This document shows positions 36,720-47,803 of a stretch of 64,000 nt of DNA, piece after piece. The stretch's first letter is position 1. Each line of letters begins with the position of its first letter. The stretch lies in the NCBI GenBank assembly GCA_009733775.1, contig WOGZ01000007.1, positions 62,001 through 126,000 on the forward strand, given 5' to 3'. The notes under the pieces are model-generated. The model was not told where the DNA came from and made no database searches. It saw only the letters and a program-made list of their open reading frames with translations. Source of the DNA: Alectoria sarmentosa. Taxonomy: Eukaryota; Ascomycota; Lecanoromycetes; Lecanorales; Parmeliaceae. The translations under genes and the position numbers were made by a program.

Positions 36720-37140
36720 CAAGGTCAATCTTATCGACCAGCTTTTGGTTCTCGCCAAAGAAATCCTCTTGGAAGCGGGGCAACGTCTTGCGGAACTCGC
36801 CTTCGGGGATATCATCTCGGCTTCGATCCTAGCCTGTCAGGAAGCCTGAGAGGATATGCGACGATGGAAGTCCGACGCCACCAATCTTGCCGACCTTGAC
36901 GTATCTTGTGATGGCAGCGATACTCTTTTCCACCGGCCCCTTGGGTCTACGCGAGCGCATTTGAAGATATTGATGAGTTCCTCACCTTGGATAAGGTCCA
37001 GCAGTTGTCAACGCTTTTTTGGATACCCTGAGTGCTGCAATCTGGATTTGCCGCACAGAGACCCTTTGGTGCTGAGGACGACCTTGTCCTCGTCTTCGGG
37101 GTGTTTGAAGGGGTTCAAGTTTGGAAGATGATGTGAATGG
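36720..37140 (-). pseudogene. Relic of an aldo-keto reductase (pyridoxal reductase-like)
   Basis: On the minus strand, NLNPFKHPEDEDKVVLSTKG corresponds to the NxYFxxYPEDADKVVLSIKG block of fungal YakC/PLR1-type reductases. After frame changes, INIFKCARVDP (family: IDIFECARVDP), SARLVASDF and EAEMISPKASSARRCPASK (the ISPDDIPEGDFRRHLPRF region in a wrong register) follow in family order. The N-terminal barrel strands and the catalytic Tyr region are not found, and several stops and shifts are present. It is therefore a partial, dead gene. It lies immediately upstream of the intact oxygenase, so it may once have been part of a small oxidoreductase group. Confidence 0.6.
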
Positions 37141-37465
37141 GAGTTTGGACGGGGTTGTGAATGGCAGAAGAGGCATCAAGTCTTGGAAGATGGGCAGGAC
37201 AGATATGGGGAAAGGAAATTCGAGAAGCAGCCACGCAGGCTGTATGGCATTGTCCAGTGTTCTCACGAGTTGTAGGAAGAGAAGAAAAAGACGACAAGAC
37301 GTTCACATTTCAGCTTTCGGGTTTTACATTGTTAACCCCGTACGATTACGAGCAATGTCCGAGCTATTATCCCCGCAAGATATCAATCATCGCTATCAGA
37401 TCTTGATGTCTTACTCTAAACAAAACGATTTAGAGGTGCGAAACCTTTATTGAGAAGCCTTCACT

Positions 37466-38609
37466 ATGGTGGCCCCGGTCGCAGTTGAAATACCCATTAT
37501 TGACATCTCTGGCTACCTCGCTGGCGATGTACAAGCCAAGCGTCGCATCGTCGACGAGTTTCGGCACGCACGCGAGAACCAGGGCTTCCTCCAGGTAGTC
37601 GGTCATTCCGTTCCTGCCGACTTGCAGTCGCGGTACCTCGCTTCTCTCGCGGAATTCTTCGCTCTACCGGCCCAGGAAAAGGAGAAAGTGGGCCAAAGCG
37701 AATCAAAATGTCATCGGGGCTATGAGCGCATCGGTGGCCAGAAGCTGGACGAACTGGACGAGAACGCGACGGCGGACCAGAAGGAGAGTTTCTCCGTTCG
37801 GCGAGACCGCCCTCTCGGCCGCTTTCTTCAGGGGCCGAACCAATGGCCTGGAAACCCTCCGCACTTCAAGGAGGTTTACACGGAATATTACGACTCCGTC
37901 CATGCGCTCTCGATGAAATTGTTCAGGCTCATGGCCCTGTCGCTTGACCTGGACGAGAACTACTTTGACGATTTCGGCTCGGACCCTGATGGTATCTCAG
38001 TCTAAATACCATCATAACAAGATGGCGGCTAACGCAGAACCAGGACTCTGCCTTTGCCGGTCGCATCATTACCCCCCAACTCCGCCCGACGCGGAAGGTC
38101 GCACGAGAGGCGTAGGGGCTCACACGGACTTTGGAGCAATGACGCTGCTATTACAAGATGTCGGTAAGTGGAATGAAAGCGCCACCATTGAACAAGCCGC
38201 TGATTGTAGTCGAAGTGGGTGGTCTAGAAGTCTTGCACAAGCGTACAGGAGCGTGGCATGCGGTGGCACCCGTCGAAGGTGCCTACGTCGTAAATCTCGG
38301 AGACTTGATGCGTGCGTAGAGCATTCCGGAGAAGACGTGTACAAATCTCGGCTACTGACGGTCGTGGCAGAGCGCTGGACCAACAACCGCTACAGATCGA
38401 CGATGCATCGAGTCATCAGCCCATTAAGCGGTAGAGACAGGTACAGCTGCGCCTTTTTCAACGAAGGCCCGCTCGATCGCATGATTGAGTGCATTCCGAC
38501 GTGCCTGAAGCCAGGCGAAGAACCTCTCTATGAGCCTTTGAGGGTCGAGGATCATCTTATCAGGCGCTATCGTCAGAGTTATGGTGCTGCTGGGACTGAG
38601 TTGAAGTAG
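37466..38609 (+). CDS. 2-oxoglutarate/Fe(II)-dependent dioxygenase (isopenicillin N synthase-like)
   Basis: Four exons (37466-37991, 38038-38163, 38210-38311, 38371-38609) give 330 residues, typical of the family. The N-terminal DIOX_N part contains VEIPIIDISGYLAGD and ARENQGFLQVVGHSVP. The jelly-roll core binds iron through His204 and Asp206 (VGAHTDFGAMTLLLQ) and His264 (STMHRVISP). Arg275 and Ser277 (RDRYSCAFF) would bind 2-oxoglutarate. The introns are only 46, 46 and 59 nt, and removing all three is needed to reconnect these motifs. Relatives oxidise small molecules such as secondary metabolite intermediates or flavonoid-like compounds; the substrate cannot be told. No premature stop is seen, so it appears functional although surrounded by relics. 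Confidence 0.9.
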
Positions 38610-38699
38610 ATTCATACTATCGAGCGGCGACGGCATGTTTCCTTGGTTCGCAGCTATATCGCACTGTTGTATCATGAACAATACCAAGCTCTCGATCAG

Positions 38700-38960
38700 T
38701 CATTGTTCTCTCCACAGTCGCTCGATGACATGGGGATCCACGAAGCCGTGTTTGGTGCCTTGTTTGAGCGCATGTTGGAACGGGGACCAGTCGTCTAGGT
38801 ACCCGTGGCCGAGAAGTTCTAAATCGTTGTTGGCCTTGGCCGTGCTCACAATTACCATCTAAGGCGATGCTTTGCTGGCTTCATGCCATTCATCCCATAT
38901 GTCGCTGCCGTCAAACACAAAGTGAGAGCTGCGAATCACGACGAACGAGGAAACGGTCGT
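38700..38960 (-). pseudogene. Unidentified C-terminal coding fragment
   Basis: On the minus strand a frame reads SSFVVIRSSHFVFDGSDIWD and EWHEASKASP, then a TAG at 38859-38861, then MVIVSTAKANNDLELLGHGY, DDWSPFQHALKQGTKHGFVD and PHVIERLWREQ with a terminal stop at 38700. Composition and continuity across the TAG suggest real former coding sequence, but I cannot name the family and see no upstream exon. It lies tail-to-tail with the oxygenase. Confidence 0.4.
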
Positions 38961-40013
38961 CCCTTTCCATGCATTCTGTCAAAACCATCACATATTTCTG
39001 CACCTCTTTACCATACCTGACTAACCCACACTCTTACAACAATTACAGAGTTCTATAACATATCCCACGTGCTACCAATCCACCCTTTCAGCTCCCCACC
39101 CGTGAACCTTTCCAACGAACCTCAATAGATCTAATAAGGACATCTCGCTCTTACGCTGTGATCGGCGCCGAGACGTAATCATAAAGACCACCACTATAAG
39201 TAGGATGCTAGTAATGTGTGTACGTAGAGATCCAACTATAGTAGAGTTCAGACATCGGACGTTAGTTTCGTTTGCGTCGTAAGTAGGTAGGTAGGGTGTA
39301 GACTTGGGTACATTTCGTGGATCAACGTCGCGTGCTTTGGCTATGTATCTTTAAAGAAAGATTCGATGGCGCCGGAACAGGTTAAGACGTCTTGATCAAG
39401 TATTGGGCAGATTGATACGTCGTGGCCCAAATTAGTGCTCGCATAATCGAAAACAAACACACATCACACACATACATGAGGGCATACAAATGACGTAGGT
39501 AGTAGCAGTAGTGATTGGGCTGCCCCAGCGCCAGGGCCACCACCAAATAGAGGCCTGAACAGGCACATTCTCGTCCCTAGCGCTAAGAAAGACTCCCATG
39601 TCTGAGCGACATAGACCTGGAGTGAAAAATGAAGCTATATACAGGTGCGGGCGGGTGGGCAAGAATGCTGTGGCTCTGAAAGAGATGAAACCGAATGAAG
39701 AGTCATTGCCTGGTGTAGAACAGGCATATGTACCGCTCCATCATGACACGTGTCTCCCGCTATGACCACTGTTCTAGCACATTCCATGTGGGGGCCATGG
39801 GTCGTGGCTACTGATCCCTGACTCCCTATGCGACTCACTAACCCACAGTCCCGCTGTAGTGAGTAGGGGGTCCTGAACTTGAGAGAGCGGGATGTATCTA
39901 CAAACCAGCCTCGAACAGGGACACGGTTATCAATTCTCCGGACAAGCATCGATTTCAGAAGCCGGTCAATAAAACAGCTTCGCCGACCGTGCTATCCCCC
40001 TCGACGAGAACAA
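38961..40013. other. No gene recognised
   Basis: Only short unsupported frames are seen. The region separates the fragment near 38.9 kb from a small basic frame at 40.0 kb. Confidence 0.45.
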
Positions 40014-40262
40014 ATGATGTTTGAGCCAAATAGCCCAAAAACAACCCAATCAATAATTGAATTAACAGTAACAGGAAACGCCAAAATCATACCATACGAG
40101 GACATGATTGAGGCACAGGGCAAGCACGATGTCAAAGAAGCCGCTAGAGTACAGCAGGTGCGGGCGAAGACAGCAGGTCGCAAGGATCCCGAGTGGAAGC
40201 AGAAGATCGCGAATCGGAGAGCTGCAAAACATCGCATGCGTGACATCAAGACGTTTGGTTAG
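40014..40262 (+). CDS. Small basic protein, possibly the tail of a transposon-derived gene
   Basis: An 82-residue frame starts at ATG 40014. Its centre, KIIPYEDMIEAQGKHDVKEA, resembles the YEDxxEAxxKRxxKE segment found near the C-terminus of many fungal pogo/Fot1-type DDE transposase genes. A basic tail follows (KQKIANRRAAKHRMRDIKTFG in part). No DDE core is nearby. It may be a fragment left by an element or a chance frame; expression is unknown. Confidence 0.3.
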   Translation: MMFEPNSPKTTQSIIELTVTGNAKIIPYEDMIEAQGKHDVKEAARVQQVRAKTAGRKDPEWKQKIANRRAAKHRMRDIKTFG

Positions 40263-40696
40263 TTTAGTTTGGAGAACAATTGTTCATGGTTGCATTTATG
40301 AGACTTGGGTTGGGCTCTGGGAATTGGGCTGGTGTTTAGTGGAAAATTGGTCTTATAAGTTTGGCGATCGATGAGAGAGGCTAGGGTATCAGAGGTAATA
40401 CTTTCAGATGCAGTCATCGTCTAATATGATGGAACGGCTAAGCCGAGCGTGGAACGTACAGACTTCACTTTGGCTCTATCGCGCGAGCTTTACGGAGCCG
40501 CAAGCTTGCAGTGGCGATAGGGGACATCGATGAGGCATTGTACGGGGTAGGCGAGCTATAATTCAATTTTTTCAGCTGCACGGATCAGTAAATCCTAATA
40601 GATTGAGTTCTTGTGATTACCCAAATCCAGAACATGTTTTATAGATGAATCGCGAAGTGTCTCTGCGCCAACGAAAGATAGAATTCAAATGGCCTT

Positions 40697-42355
40697 TCAA
40701 TTCTTTACAGCTTTGACATTGAAAGGATTAGGAGTGAAAGTTCCTTGGGGATCGGCCAGGTGCCTTTGCCTTCCAATCCTTTCGTACTTGGCTTGATCCT
40801 CGTAGTAGAATGGCCAGCTCTTGTCCATGTCCCAATCACCATACGAGGCCCAGAGCACACGCTTATCTTGCTTGCTGAAAGGGCTGTCCTCGCCGCACAT
40901 GAGCTTGTCGTTGGCATTCTGCCAGCCTTGCGCGAGCGCTTTGCCTTTGTCGCCCTCTTTGTAGAAGCAGTCCAGCACCTGGCAAACCGTCGAGTCTCTC
41001 CAGCTGTAGGCCGTGCCGTCGTTCCGGTTGGCGTAGTATTGAGAGTATTTCCCGCCGAAGCATTGGATCTGGACGGAGAGGAAGCAATTCTCCCACAAAT
41101 CGAGGTGGCTCAACGACGGAGCCAAGACCTGATGGATTCGATCGGCTACTTGATTGACCCATTTGTCTTGCACCAGCGTCGTGGAACTGGTCATGTAGGT
41201 GCGCTTCTCATATGGGTGGTCGAACTCGCGCGGTCGAGTAAAAAGCCACTCCCCGGTCATCTGGGACATTGGTTCGATGGGCTCCGCGGTGTGTATACAC
41301 CAGTACTTGAGGAAACTGTCGAGGTTCCGGAACCTTTGGAACCAAGCGTCGACCTTGTCGGTATACTTGTCCTCTGCGTTCATGGGGACCCACTGGGCGT
41401 ATAGGACGACGGAGGCGGGCCATTTGGTGTCTCCGTTCACACCCACTGCTTCGGCAATGCGCTTGAGAATTTCCCCTAGGTTATCTTTCAACTCGGGCAT
41501 CAATTTGAACATGGGGAAAGAGGAGCTGAGCACGCTGACGCATAGATCGAAGTTTCGTGGAAACACTGGGTCATCGGCCATCGCTGCTACTTCGTTGAGA
41601 AGCAGTTTCACCACCGTTTCGCTGTATAGCCAGACTCCTTTGAAACCATGCGGCCTGGGTCCCATTTCAGGGAAGTCGTGATCCGCGTCGCGGTGAGCTT
41701 CAATGGTGTAGTGCGTGATGACGCCGAAATTACCTGGACTGCCTCCCAGTATGGCGTAGAATAGCTCTGCATTGGATGCTTTGGTGACCTCTTGGATTTC
41801 GCCGTCGTGGTTGATCATTCTGATGCCCCAGACGTGATCTCCCAGTAGGCCAAAGCTGCGTCCGAGTTGGCCGTATCCGCCTGTCTGAGCGTGTCCGCCG
41901 AGTCGTACATCGGTGCATTGTCCATGAGGCACGAAGAGCTGATGGTCTCGAAGAAACTGGTTAAACTCGCCGAGACTGTGGCTGACACTGGCGTACACCA
42001 GAGGTCTGTTGTTATCCGGAGATGGTAACTGTGGCAAAATCACCAGATCTTGCGGGCCTTTGTACGTTAATTTGAGATTGAGCTGAATACCCTTCCCGTG
42101 TGTAGAGCAGGCGCCACTGTACTGGTGACCGCCGCTCATGACCGAGACTACGTAGGCATGATCCTTTGCGTACTTGACTGTTTGCTGGATGTCATTATCA
42201 TTTTGAGGAAAGGCAATCAGGCCTGGGAACATGTCGTGGTCAACCTGGTGAGTCGACGTCGCATATTCCACATTGTTGGCATCGTATGCTTTTCTTGGGA
42301 TAGGATCAGTAGTAAATGGGTATTGAAGCCCTTTGAAGTCTTGGATTGTCTCCAT
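40697..42355 (-). CDS. FAD-linked oxidase, VAO/berberine-bridge-enzyme-like
   Basis: A single exon encodes 552 residues. The FAD-binding PCMH domain spans roughly residues 40-230. It has VSVMSGGHQYSGACS with His77 as the likely covalent flavin attachment site, and HGQCTDVRLGGHAQTGGYGQ with Cys147 at the position used for a second covalent link in bicovalent BBE-like enzymes. LGRSFGLLGDHVWGIRMI and LFYAILGGSPGNFGVITHYT are further signatures. The C-terminal BBE motif is visible as NRNDGTAYSWRDSTVCQVL. The enzyme would oxidise an alcohol, carbohydrate or secondary metabolite using oxygen; the substrate is not predictable. There is no obvious signal peptide, unlike many secreted relatives. The frame has no break and appears functional. 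Confidence 0.92.
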   Translation of the reverse strand: METIQDFKGLQYPFTTDPIPRKAYDANNVEYATSTHQVDHDMFPGLIAFPQNDNDIQQTVKYAKDHAYVVSVMSGGHQYSGACSTHGKGIQLNLKLTYKGPQDLVILPQLPSPDNNRPLVYASVSHSLGEFNQFLRDHQLFVPHGQCTDVRLGGHAQTGGYGQLGRSFGLLGDHVWGIRMINHDGEIQEVTKASNAELFYAILGGSPGNFGVITHYTIEAHRDADHDFPEMGPRPHGFKGVWLYSETVVKLLLNEVAAMADDPVFPRNFDLCVSVLSSSFPMFKLMPELKDNLGEILKRIAEAVGVNGDTKWPASVVLYAQWVPMNAEDKYTDKVDAWFQRFRNLDSFLKYWCIHTAEPIEPMSQMTGEWLFTRPREFDHPYEKRTYMTSSTTLVQDKWVNQVADRIHQVLAPSLSHLDLWENCFLSVQIQCFGGKYSQYYANRNDGTAYSWRDSTVCQVLDCFYKEGDKGKALAQGWQNANDKLMCGEDSPFSKQDKRVLWASYGDWDMDKSWPFYYEDQAKYERIGRQRHLADPQGTFTPNPFNVKAVKN

Positions 42356-44059
42356 TCTCCGGATATATGAAGGTAGGAGAAGATCTGGTTTGCTTGTCAG
42401 TATCAGTCATGGCACCGGACATGCTCAGAGCTATGTATTCTTTGATCCTGTTCGATTATGCGGTGTTCAAAATAACTCCGCATGTTCAGCCCATCCCTTA
42501 CAAGCCACCTCTTGTCACATGCATAAAGTGCGCGAGAAACATTCAGCTACTTAAGCGAGCCAACTGGAAGTCTCTTAGTCAGACGGTGACTGTGGGAGAG
42601 TGGCTGTCCTGAGTCAAGCTGACGAAGAGGGCGTTGATGACACACTGCGAGCACCAGGCGCGGTTCAGACCAGGAGGTACAACCGCCATCTTCCGTAGTC
42701 ATTTGGACCCTCGTCCTGACCATAACTCAATCATTTTGCAGGTAACTCGAGCAGTAGCGTCTCACGGTCTGCTGTTTACGCATCGGGCATTATGGTGCAT
42801 GGGCAATACTTGATGCACTTATTGGCACTGGCTAGCGAAACCAGACATTGGTGATGATCATAGGGTAGACTCTTATTCTCAGACAAATGGGGAAGCGGAA
42901 CACGAGACTCCTTTCTTACTTTTCTGGCAGCCTCAGAAATATCGAACACTGATGAGGCCGGTCTGACAACTCGACTCGGGACCGTCACCGGCTGACTAAT
43001 GATCCTTCAATTGGCTCACTCAAACAACTGAATGAACCCCGCGCATCATGCACAGATATAGTTCTCTTGCACACCGCCAGCTCCGCTTACAGTCATTTCA
43101 CTCGCTTAATTATTTACTCGCTCGATTGACGAAATAATCAATACTGACTAAGTAAACATATTTCGGTTAATTAACGAATCAATTGCTAAGCTCGTCAATG
43201 TACTTACAAGTCAATGCTCTATGCAAGGACACATCCCATGTCTACTATGATCTTTACGTCCCACGGGGGTTTTTTGAAACGTTTCCCTGCGATGAGGATT
43301 AAACAGGGTAGCTGTCAAGAGGGTGGCTGTACAGGAGTGAACATGCCGGTCTGAGGTCTCCCAATTTCATCGCCTGGACTCAACGGAAAACAGCCGGGAC
43401 CGTTTTGGCGCGTCCGCAATCAGGCTCTCGGTTACCGGTAACTTCAGACTTGGCAAGACTGACAAAAGCCATTTTCGCAGACTCCAGCTGAGAGACTGCT
43501 AAATGTCTTGTCTCGTACGACGCGGGAAAAATTCCAGCTGCACTACCCCGCGAAATTTGTTCAACTCGGACTGGAGAGGCGCCACGGGACTGACTTTTAA
43601 CTGAGTCCTGCGAGGGAATGCTGCGCCCTTTTTCATTTGCTGGTTCAATTGATCAAGGAAATTACTTCTTGGTCGGTTGCAAGGATGATGGATTCTATAG
43701 AGACTTTCTGCAACATAAACCCCCATCAAGCCAAGCCCGCTATGCTATGTATGGCTAACTGCTAAAGATTTTCAATAACGTCTTTCAACTTGGCCGGGAG
43801 CCAAGACCGTACCTTAGACCGGAGCTTGACCCCTTGTCTTTGTGTTTATTATAATGTCCGAGCACTGGTCTTGTTTGGGGTGATGCGGGTCCCACCCTTG
43901 AGGAGGCCAGAAAACTGAAAAAAGGACTAAGCTTGTCTAAAGGTCCTGGAAGCAAGACGGAGGAGGGAGGTTCAGGCAGCCATTGAAACCAATGAGCAAC
44001 GCCACGAGAGACTCAGGGGGCTTTGGCTTGCCCAGAGGTCCATGACAGAGGAACAACCA
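42356..44059. other. No gene recognised
   Basis: This includes the presumed upstream region of the FAD oxidase (on the minus strand, so promoter lies above 42355). Short frames near 42776-42988 and 43499-43729 do not resemble any protein I know. Confidence 0.45.
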
Positions 44060-44324
44060 CGGCAAAGTAATCAAATTCGATAGGAAATTCTCCTGACACA
44101 CCGCGATGGGATCCGAAATCATACCCAGAGAAGATAGGTCCGTCTCTGATGGAAAGAGTAGCAGGTTGCTGGTGGGCAGGAGCGGCCTTGGGTCTAGTTA
44201 TGGGCGACCGAGGAGATGCGTCGTCCGCAATAGTTGCAAGGCGGCGAGTCCCTCCCATAAGGACCGAATTGATTTTCTGGTTAAGTGGCCTGGAGACCAC
44301 GTGCTTGGAGAGAGCGGCAAACAT
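44060..44324 (-). pseudogene. CPA1: 5' fragment of arginine-specific carbamoyl-phosphate synthase small subunit
   Basis: From ATG 44324 the frame begins like a mitochondrial presequence (MFAALSKHVVSRPLNQKINS, then TRRLATIADDASPRSPITRP) and enters ATLSIRDGPIFSGYDFGSHR and GVSGE. IRDGPIFSGxSFGAxxxxSGE is the invariant start of mature fungal CPA1/arg-2 proteins, which should continue AVFTTSLVGYPES. Here the match ends abruptly after SGE near 44075 and unrelated residues follow to a stop near 44013. No later CPA1 segment (glutaminase, Cys-His-Glu triad) is present in the window. It is therefore a truncated duplicate or relic; the functional gene must be elsewhere. Its upstream side carries the attenuator uORF relic. 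Confidence 0.75.
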
Positions 44325-44375
44325 GATGATGGTCCACGCAGATTGTTTCAAGTAGTCTTTTGTATGAAATGGGTC

Positions 44376-44629
44376 TCAATTGGTTAATGGCTTCCACAAA
44401 TGATCTAAAGCTATGATTAGAGACGACCCTTGATGGAACTTGAAGAAAGAACAGTAGGAGCAGACCAAAAATGTAATCCTATAATAATGATGTGGCACCA
44501 TGGGTTAGCAATTGTATCCAAAAATGGCAAGACGTGACAGTCAAGCCAGTATTGGAAGAGCAAAGTCCGGCTTGAACAATTGAATTGAGAGCTTACCTGA
44601 GAGGTGAATGTGGTGACAGCGGTATGCAT
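44376..44629 (-). promoter_or_regulatory. Arginine attenuator peptide uORF relic of CPA1
   Basis: Fungal CPA1/arg-2 leaders encode a peptide of about 24 residues with the core VFTSQDYLSDHLWxALNA that stalls ribosomes when arginine is high. Upstream of the CPA1 fragment, ATG 44629 gives MHTAVTTFTSQ followed at once by a GTAAGC donor. After an intron-like stretch ending in TCATAG at 44411, the sequence contains DHLWKPLTN and a stop at 44376, 52 nt before the CPA1 ATG. Bases coding for the DYLS part appear lost, putting the two halves out of register, so the attenuator is decayed. An intron splitting this uORF after TSQ would be natural for the family. Confidence 0.55.
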
Positions 44630-44929
44630 GGTTGCTGAATTTGAGGAGAACAATCCCGAGGCAAATTTGGGGGTAAGTTGTAAGAGCTGAAATTTTTTGT
44701 TAAAACTCGTCTACCAATTTTCAAGTGGGGCTCCACATTTTAGCGTCTTGTTAGTCATCATCTGCCAAGACCAGCTTCCGGTGTAATATCAGCGTCTGTA
44801 ACCACATGAAATTTGTTGGTTGGATTCATTCATTTGGTAATAGACCCGCTTATTGTTCGGAGTACTAGTGTAACCACATATGAACCGTGTAGGTTCGGCA
44901 ATTGATTATGAAAATACCACCTCTGAGTA

Positions 44930-46980
44930 AATTCACTTTCGATATAATATTTATAGAAATTCAATAAACGTTTAAAATCGATTTCGAGGCTCTTTTATCG
45001 TATATAATGTAAATTATAACCTTTTTTATATATTTTTTCTTATTTTATTTAAACACGATTTTTATCATAATTTATAATAATAATTTATTATTATTTATAT
45101 TATTTAACTATTAATTATTTCGCTTCACAATTTATTCTCGCAATAAATTATAAGTTTAATTAATGTATATTAATGATTATTAAATAAACGATATCGTTAT
45201 CGTTTTTATACGATTAAGTAAAACGAGATATAATATTCGTCGATTATAAAATAACGTTATTCAATTTAATATCAATAAATAAAATTCGAATTCGTTAAAT
45301 AAAAAGCTTATAATAATGTTATTTTAGATAAAAACTAATTCGTTAAATGAGCGTAAAGGTTTTTCGAAAGTTTCGCTATTAATTCAAATAATAACACATT
45401 TAAATTAAATATTAATTTATATATACATTTAAATTTCTTGATTTTTATATCGTTGAAAAGCGTAAATTAAGTTTTATAACTCGCGACACTACAATAAAAT
45501 TTTATTTTTAAGAAAATAAAAGATAAAAAATATAAGTTTTTAATAAAAGCGCTCGAAAGATTTAAAAGCCGCTATTTAAACGCTAATCGAAAAGCGTAAT
45601 AATTTCGAATTTATAATTAAGTATATATATAAATTTAAGATATTTTAGCTTAACTTTACTTTATTTTTTAATATATATTAATTTCGTAATTGCACGCAAT
45701 TATAAACAATTAAAACGTATAAAAAATTTAATTGTACGATATCTTATATGCTTGTGAACGAAAAAAAAATATCAAATTCAATTTAAATTAAAAAATGTTT
45801 TTCAAAATTATCGTTTAAGACGATAAAATAATATAATAAAAATAAAATAAAACGAATTTAACAGATATCAAAAAATATATATAAATGTAAATTATATAAT
45901 ATAACGATATATAATCATATTGCTTATTGAAAAAAGCATTTGAAAACGATATTATATATGTAAATTTTTGGTGATGGGCGTTAAGACATTTTATCCTTCA
46001 GGCGTTAAACGATGGAATATGCGGGGCTTACTTCGTACTTTTACGAACAATTCATTTAATGAGGTAAATCGATTTCGTCTTTCTCTCAGACGCTAATCCA
46101 GCCCAGGATAGGATACATGATATATACTTACCGTGATACTGCATACAGCAGCCATGTACAGATGTCGAGATTCGTGCTCACTAAGAAGGTTTAGCATTTT
46201 TTACACGAAGACTTACACTTCTCAGATAGACAACAAAAAAGTAATCTAATCATGATCGGTAATGTTTAAGGTGAAAACCATAAATTAACGTTCGTCTTGT
46301 GAAAACGGTTTACACAAAGTGAGAATCGTTTACACAAGCCAAACTGCCTAAATAAACAATTACTTAAAATTTGATTTACGGGAGTCTTAAAGGTTTTTAG
46401 GGTCTCATTCGGGGGTCTTGAAGGTCTTCAGGGTCTCATTTGAGATTTTCAGGGTTTCATTCGAGCTGTCGACCTTAATTGATCGCGAAATCTCATATTT
46501 CAACCGGCGACTCATTATTGCATAATGTGATTACAACGCAATAATTAAAGATCAAAATTATATATTTTATGAGCGAAGTTATAAAATAGAATATAACGAT
46601 TTCAATGATGTAAAAATAATCAAAATGCGATAGATAATTGTTTAATTATTTACATAAGAGATTTGCGTTGAGTTTATAGATTGCGATAAATTTGGAATGT
46701 GTCTCGCGGGGTTGAAACTTAATTTTGAGGATCATTCGGGGCATTGAAGCCCGTGAGTCCTCAAAGGGTCCTTAGAGAGACCCCTAAAGCCCCTAAAACT
46801 GGCTTCATCGAAAGAATATTTTCATACTTTCCAGCGTTGCCGTATGTGATTACTATAGTCTCAAGTTAAAATCTCAACATTGCTTAATCCGATGTAGCTT
46901 TAAAACTTAATATAAAACTTAATGGAGTGTAAAATCCTTGTGAAAAAGTTGCTAAACCTCCCTACTCAGAAGAAAAAAGA
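44930..46980. repeat. Extremely AT-rich block, probably RIP-mutated
   Basis: From about 44930 to 45960, and again from 46480 to 46960, the DNA is almost only A and T (runs such as TTTATATATTTTTTCTTATT), with no open frame. A more balanced island lies between, containing short repeats of GGGTCTCATTCG type at 46390-46470. Such blocks in ascomycetes are usually remnants of transposons destroyed by repeat-induced point mutation. I recognise no element inside. A polypurine tract follows at 46960-47010. Confidence 0.7.
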
Positions 46981-47109
46981 GAATGAAAAGAAAAGAAGAA
47001 AAGAAAAGGAGAAGGTCAGTCTTTATTGCATTCGCAATAATTGAAGAAATTCGATATCTGCGATAGATATACTTGAAGGAATTTCCATGTTCAGTATGGC
47101 TGAACGCCA

Positions 47110-47350
47110 TCTGTCCAAAATCTGACCGTGCATAGTCCTAGCCTTACTCGTATTGTCCATGCGTACAGCTGACCCCGCTCGAAGGCGTAGCTGACATGCA
47201 GAAATGTTAGCTGACATGCAGAAATGTTCTCTGTCGTTCACTCCGCTCTCATTCTGGCCGTGCATAGTCTCGATCCTAAGATTCAATCATACAGTCAGCT
47301 CTATTACTAACCCCGCGGTAAAGCATAGCTGGAATGCAGAAAGTGTCTAC
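47110..47350. repeat. Degenerate tandem duplication of about 130-140 bp
   Basis: GACCGTGCATAGTC at 47124 recurs as GGCCGTGCATAGTC at 47256. ACCCCGC followed by a TAGCTGACATGCAGAAATG-like stretch at 47172 recurs in mutated form at 47310. Inside the first copy, a 20-bp unit (TAGCTGACATGCAGAAATGT) is repeated exactly at 47188-47207 and 47208-47227. No function is apparent. Confidence 0.7.
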
Positions 47351-47803
47351 TTTCGTCTGCACGTTGTGACAGTTCACAATTCTCTCTGACGTTTAGCAGA
47401 ACTCAGCTGCTAGCTGATGCTGGGCGTACAGGGCGGTAAATTCACCGTGATTCTATTGTGCAAATGGTTGCTAGGTGTTGATAAGCTGACCGCTGAGATT
47501 AAGCCTATGGTAAATATGATTGGACCGCGTACTGGTAAGACGCAGCGAGTGGGATACGAGGTGAGTTTGTGGCGTCTTACGTGCTGCAAATCCACGCAAG
47601 TGTCTAGCATTCTCTGAATGATTCAGCCTCGCTTCATCCTGGCTGCCTCTATATAGCCAAGAAGACCACCCTGGTGATGTGCATAACTTCTGCCTAGGTT
47701 GTGAGCGAGTGCCTTATAAGACTTCAATATCCTGCACCTACTCACTGCTCTTTCAGTACCATCACTTCCTTAAAAACACAGCTCTAAGTGATACGTATCA
47801 GCT

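Noticed and set aside
40745..41404. Plus-strand frame of 219 codons inside the FAD oxidase gene
   Set aside because: It is antisense to a well-supported intact enzyme and has no family features.
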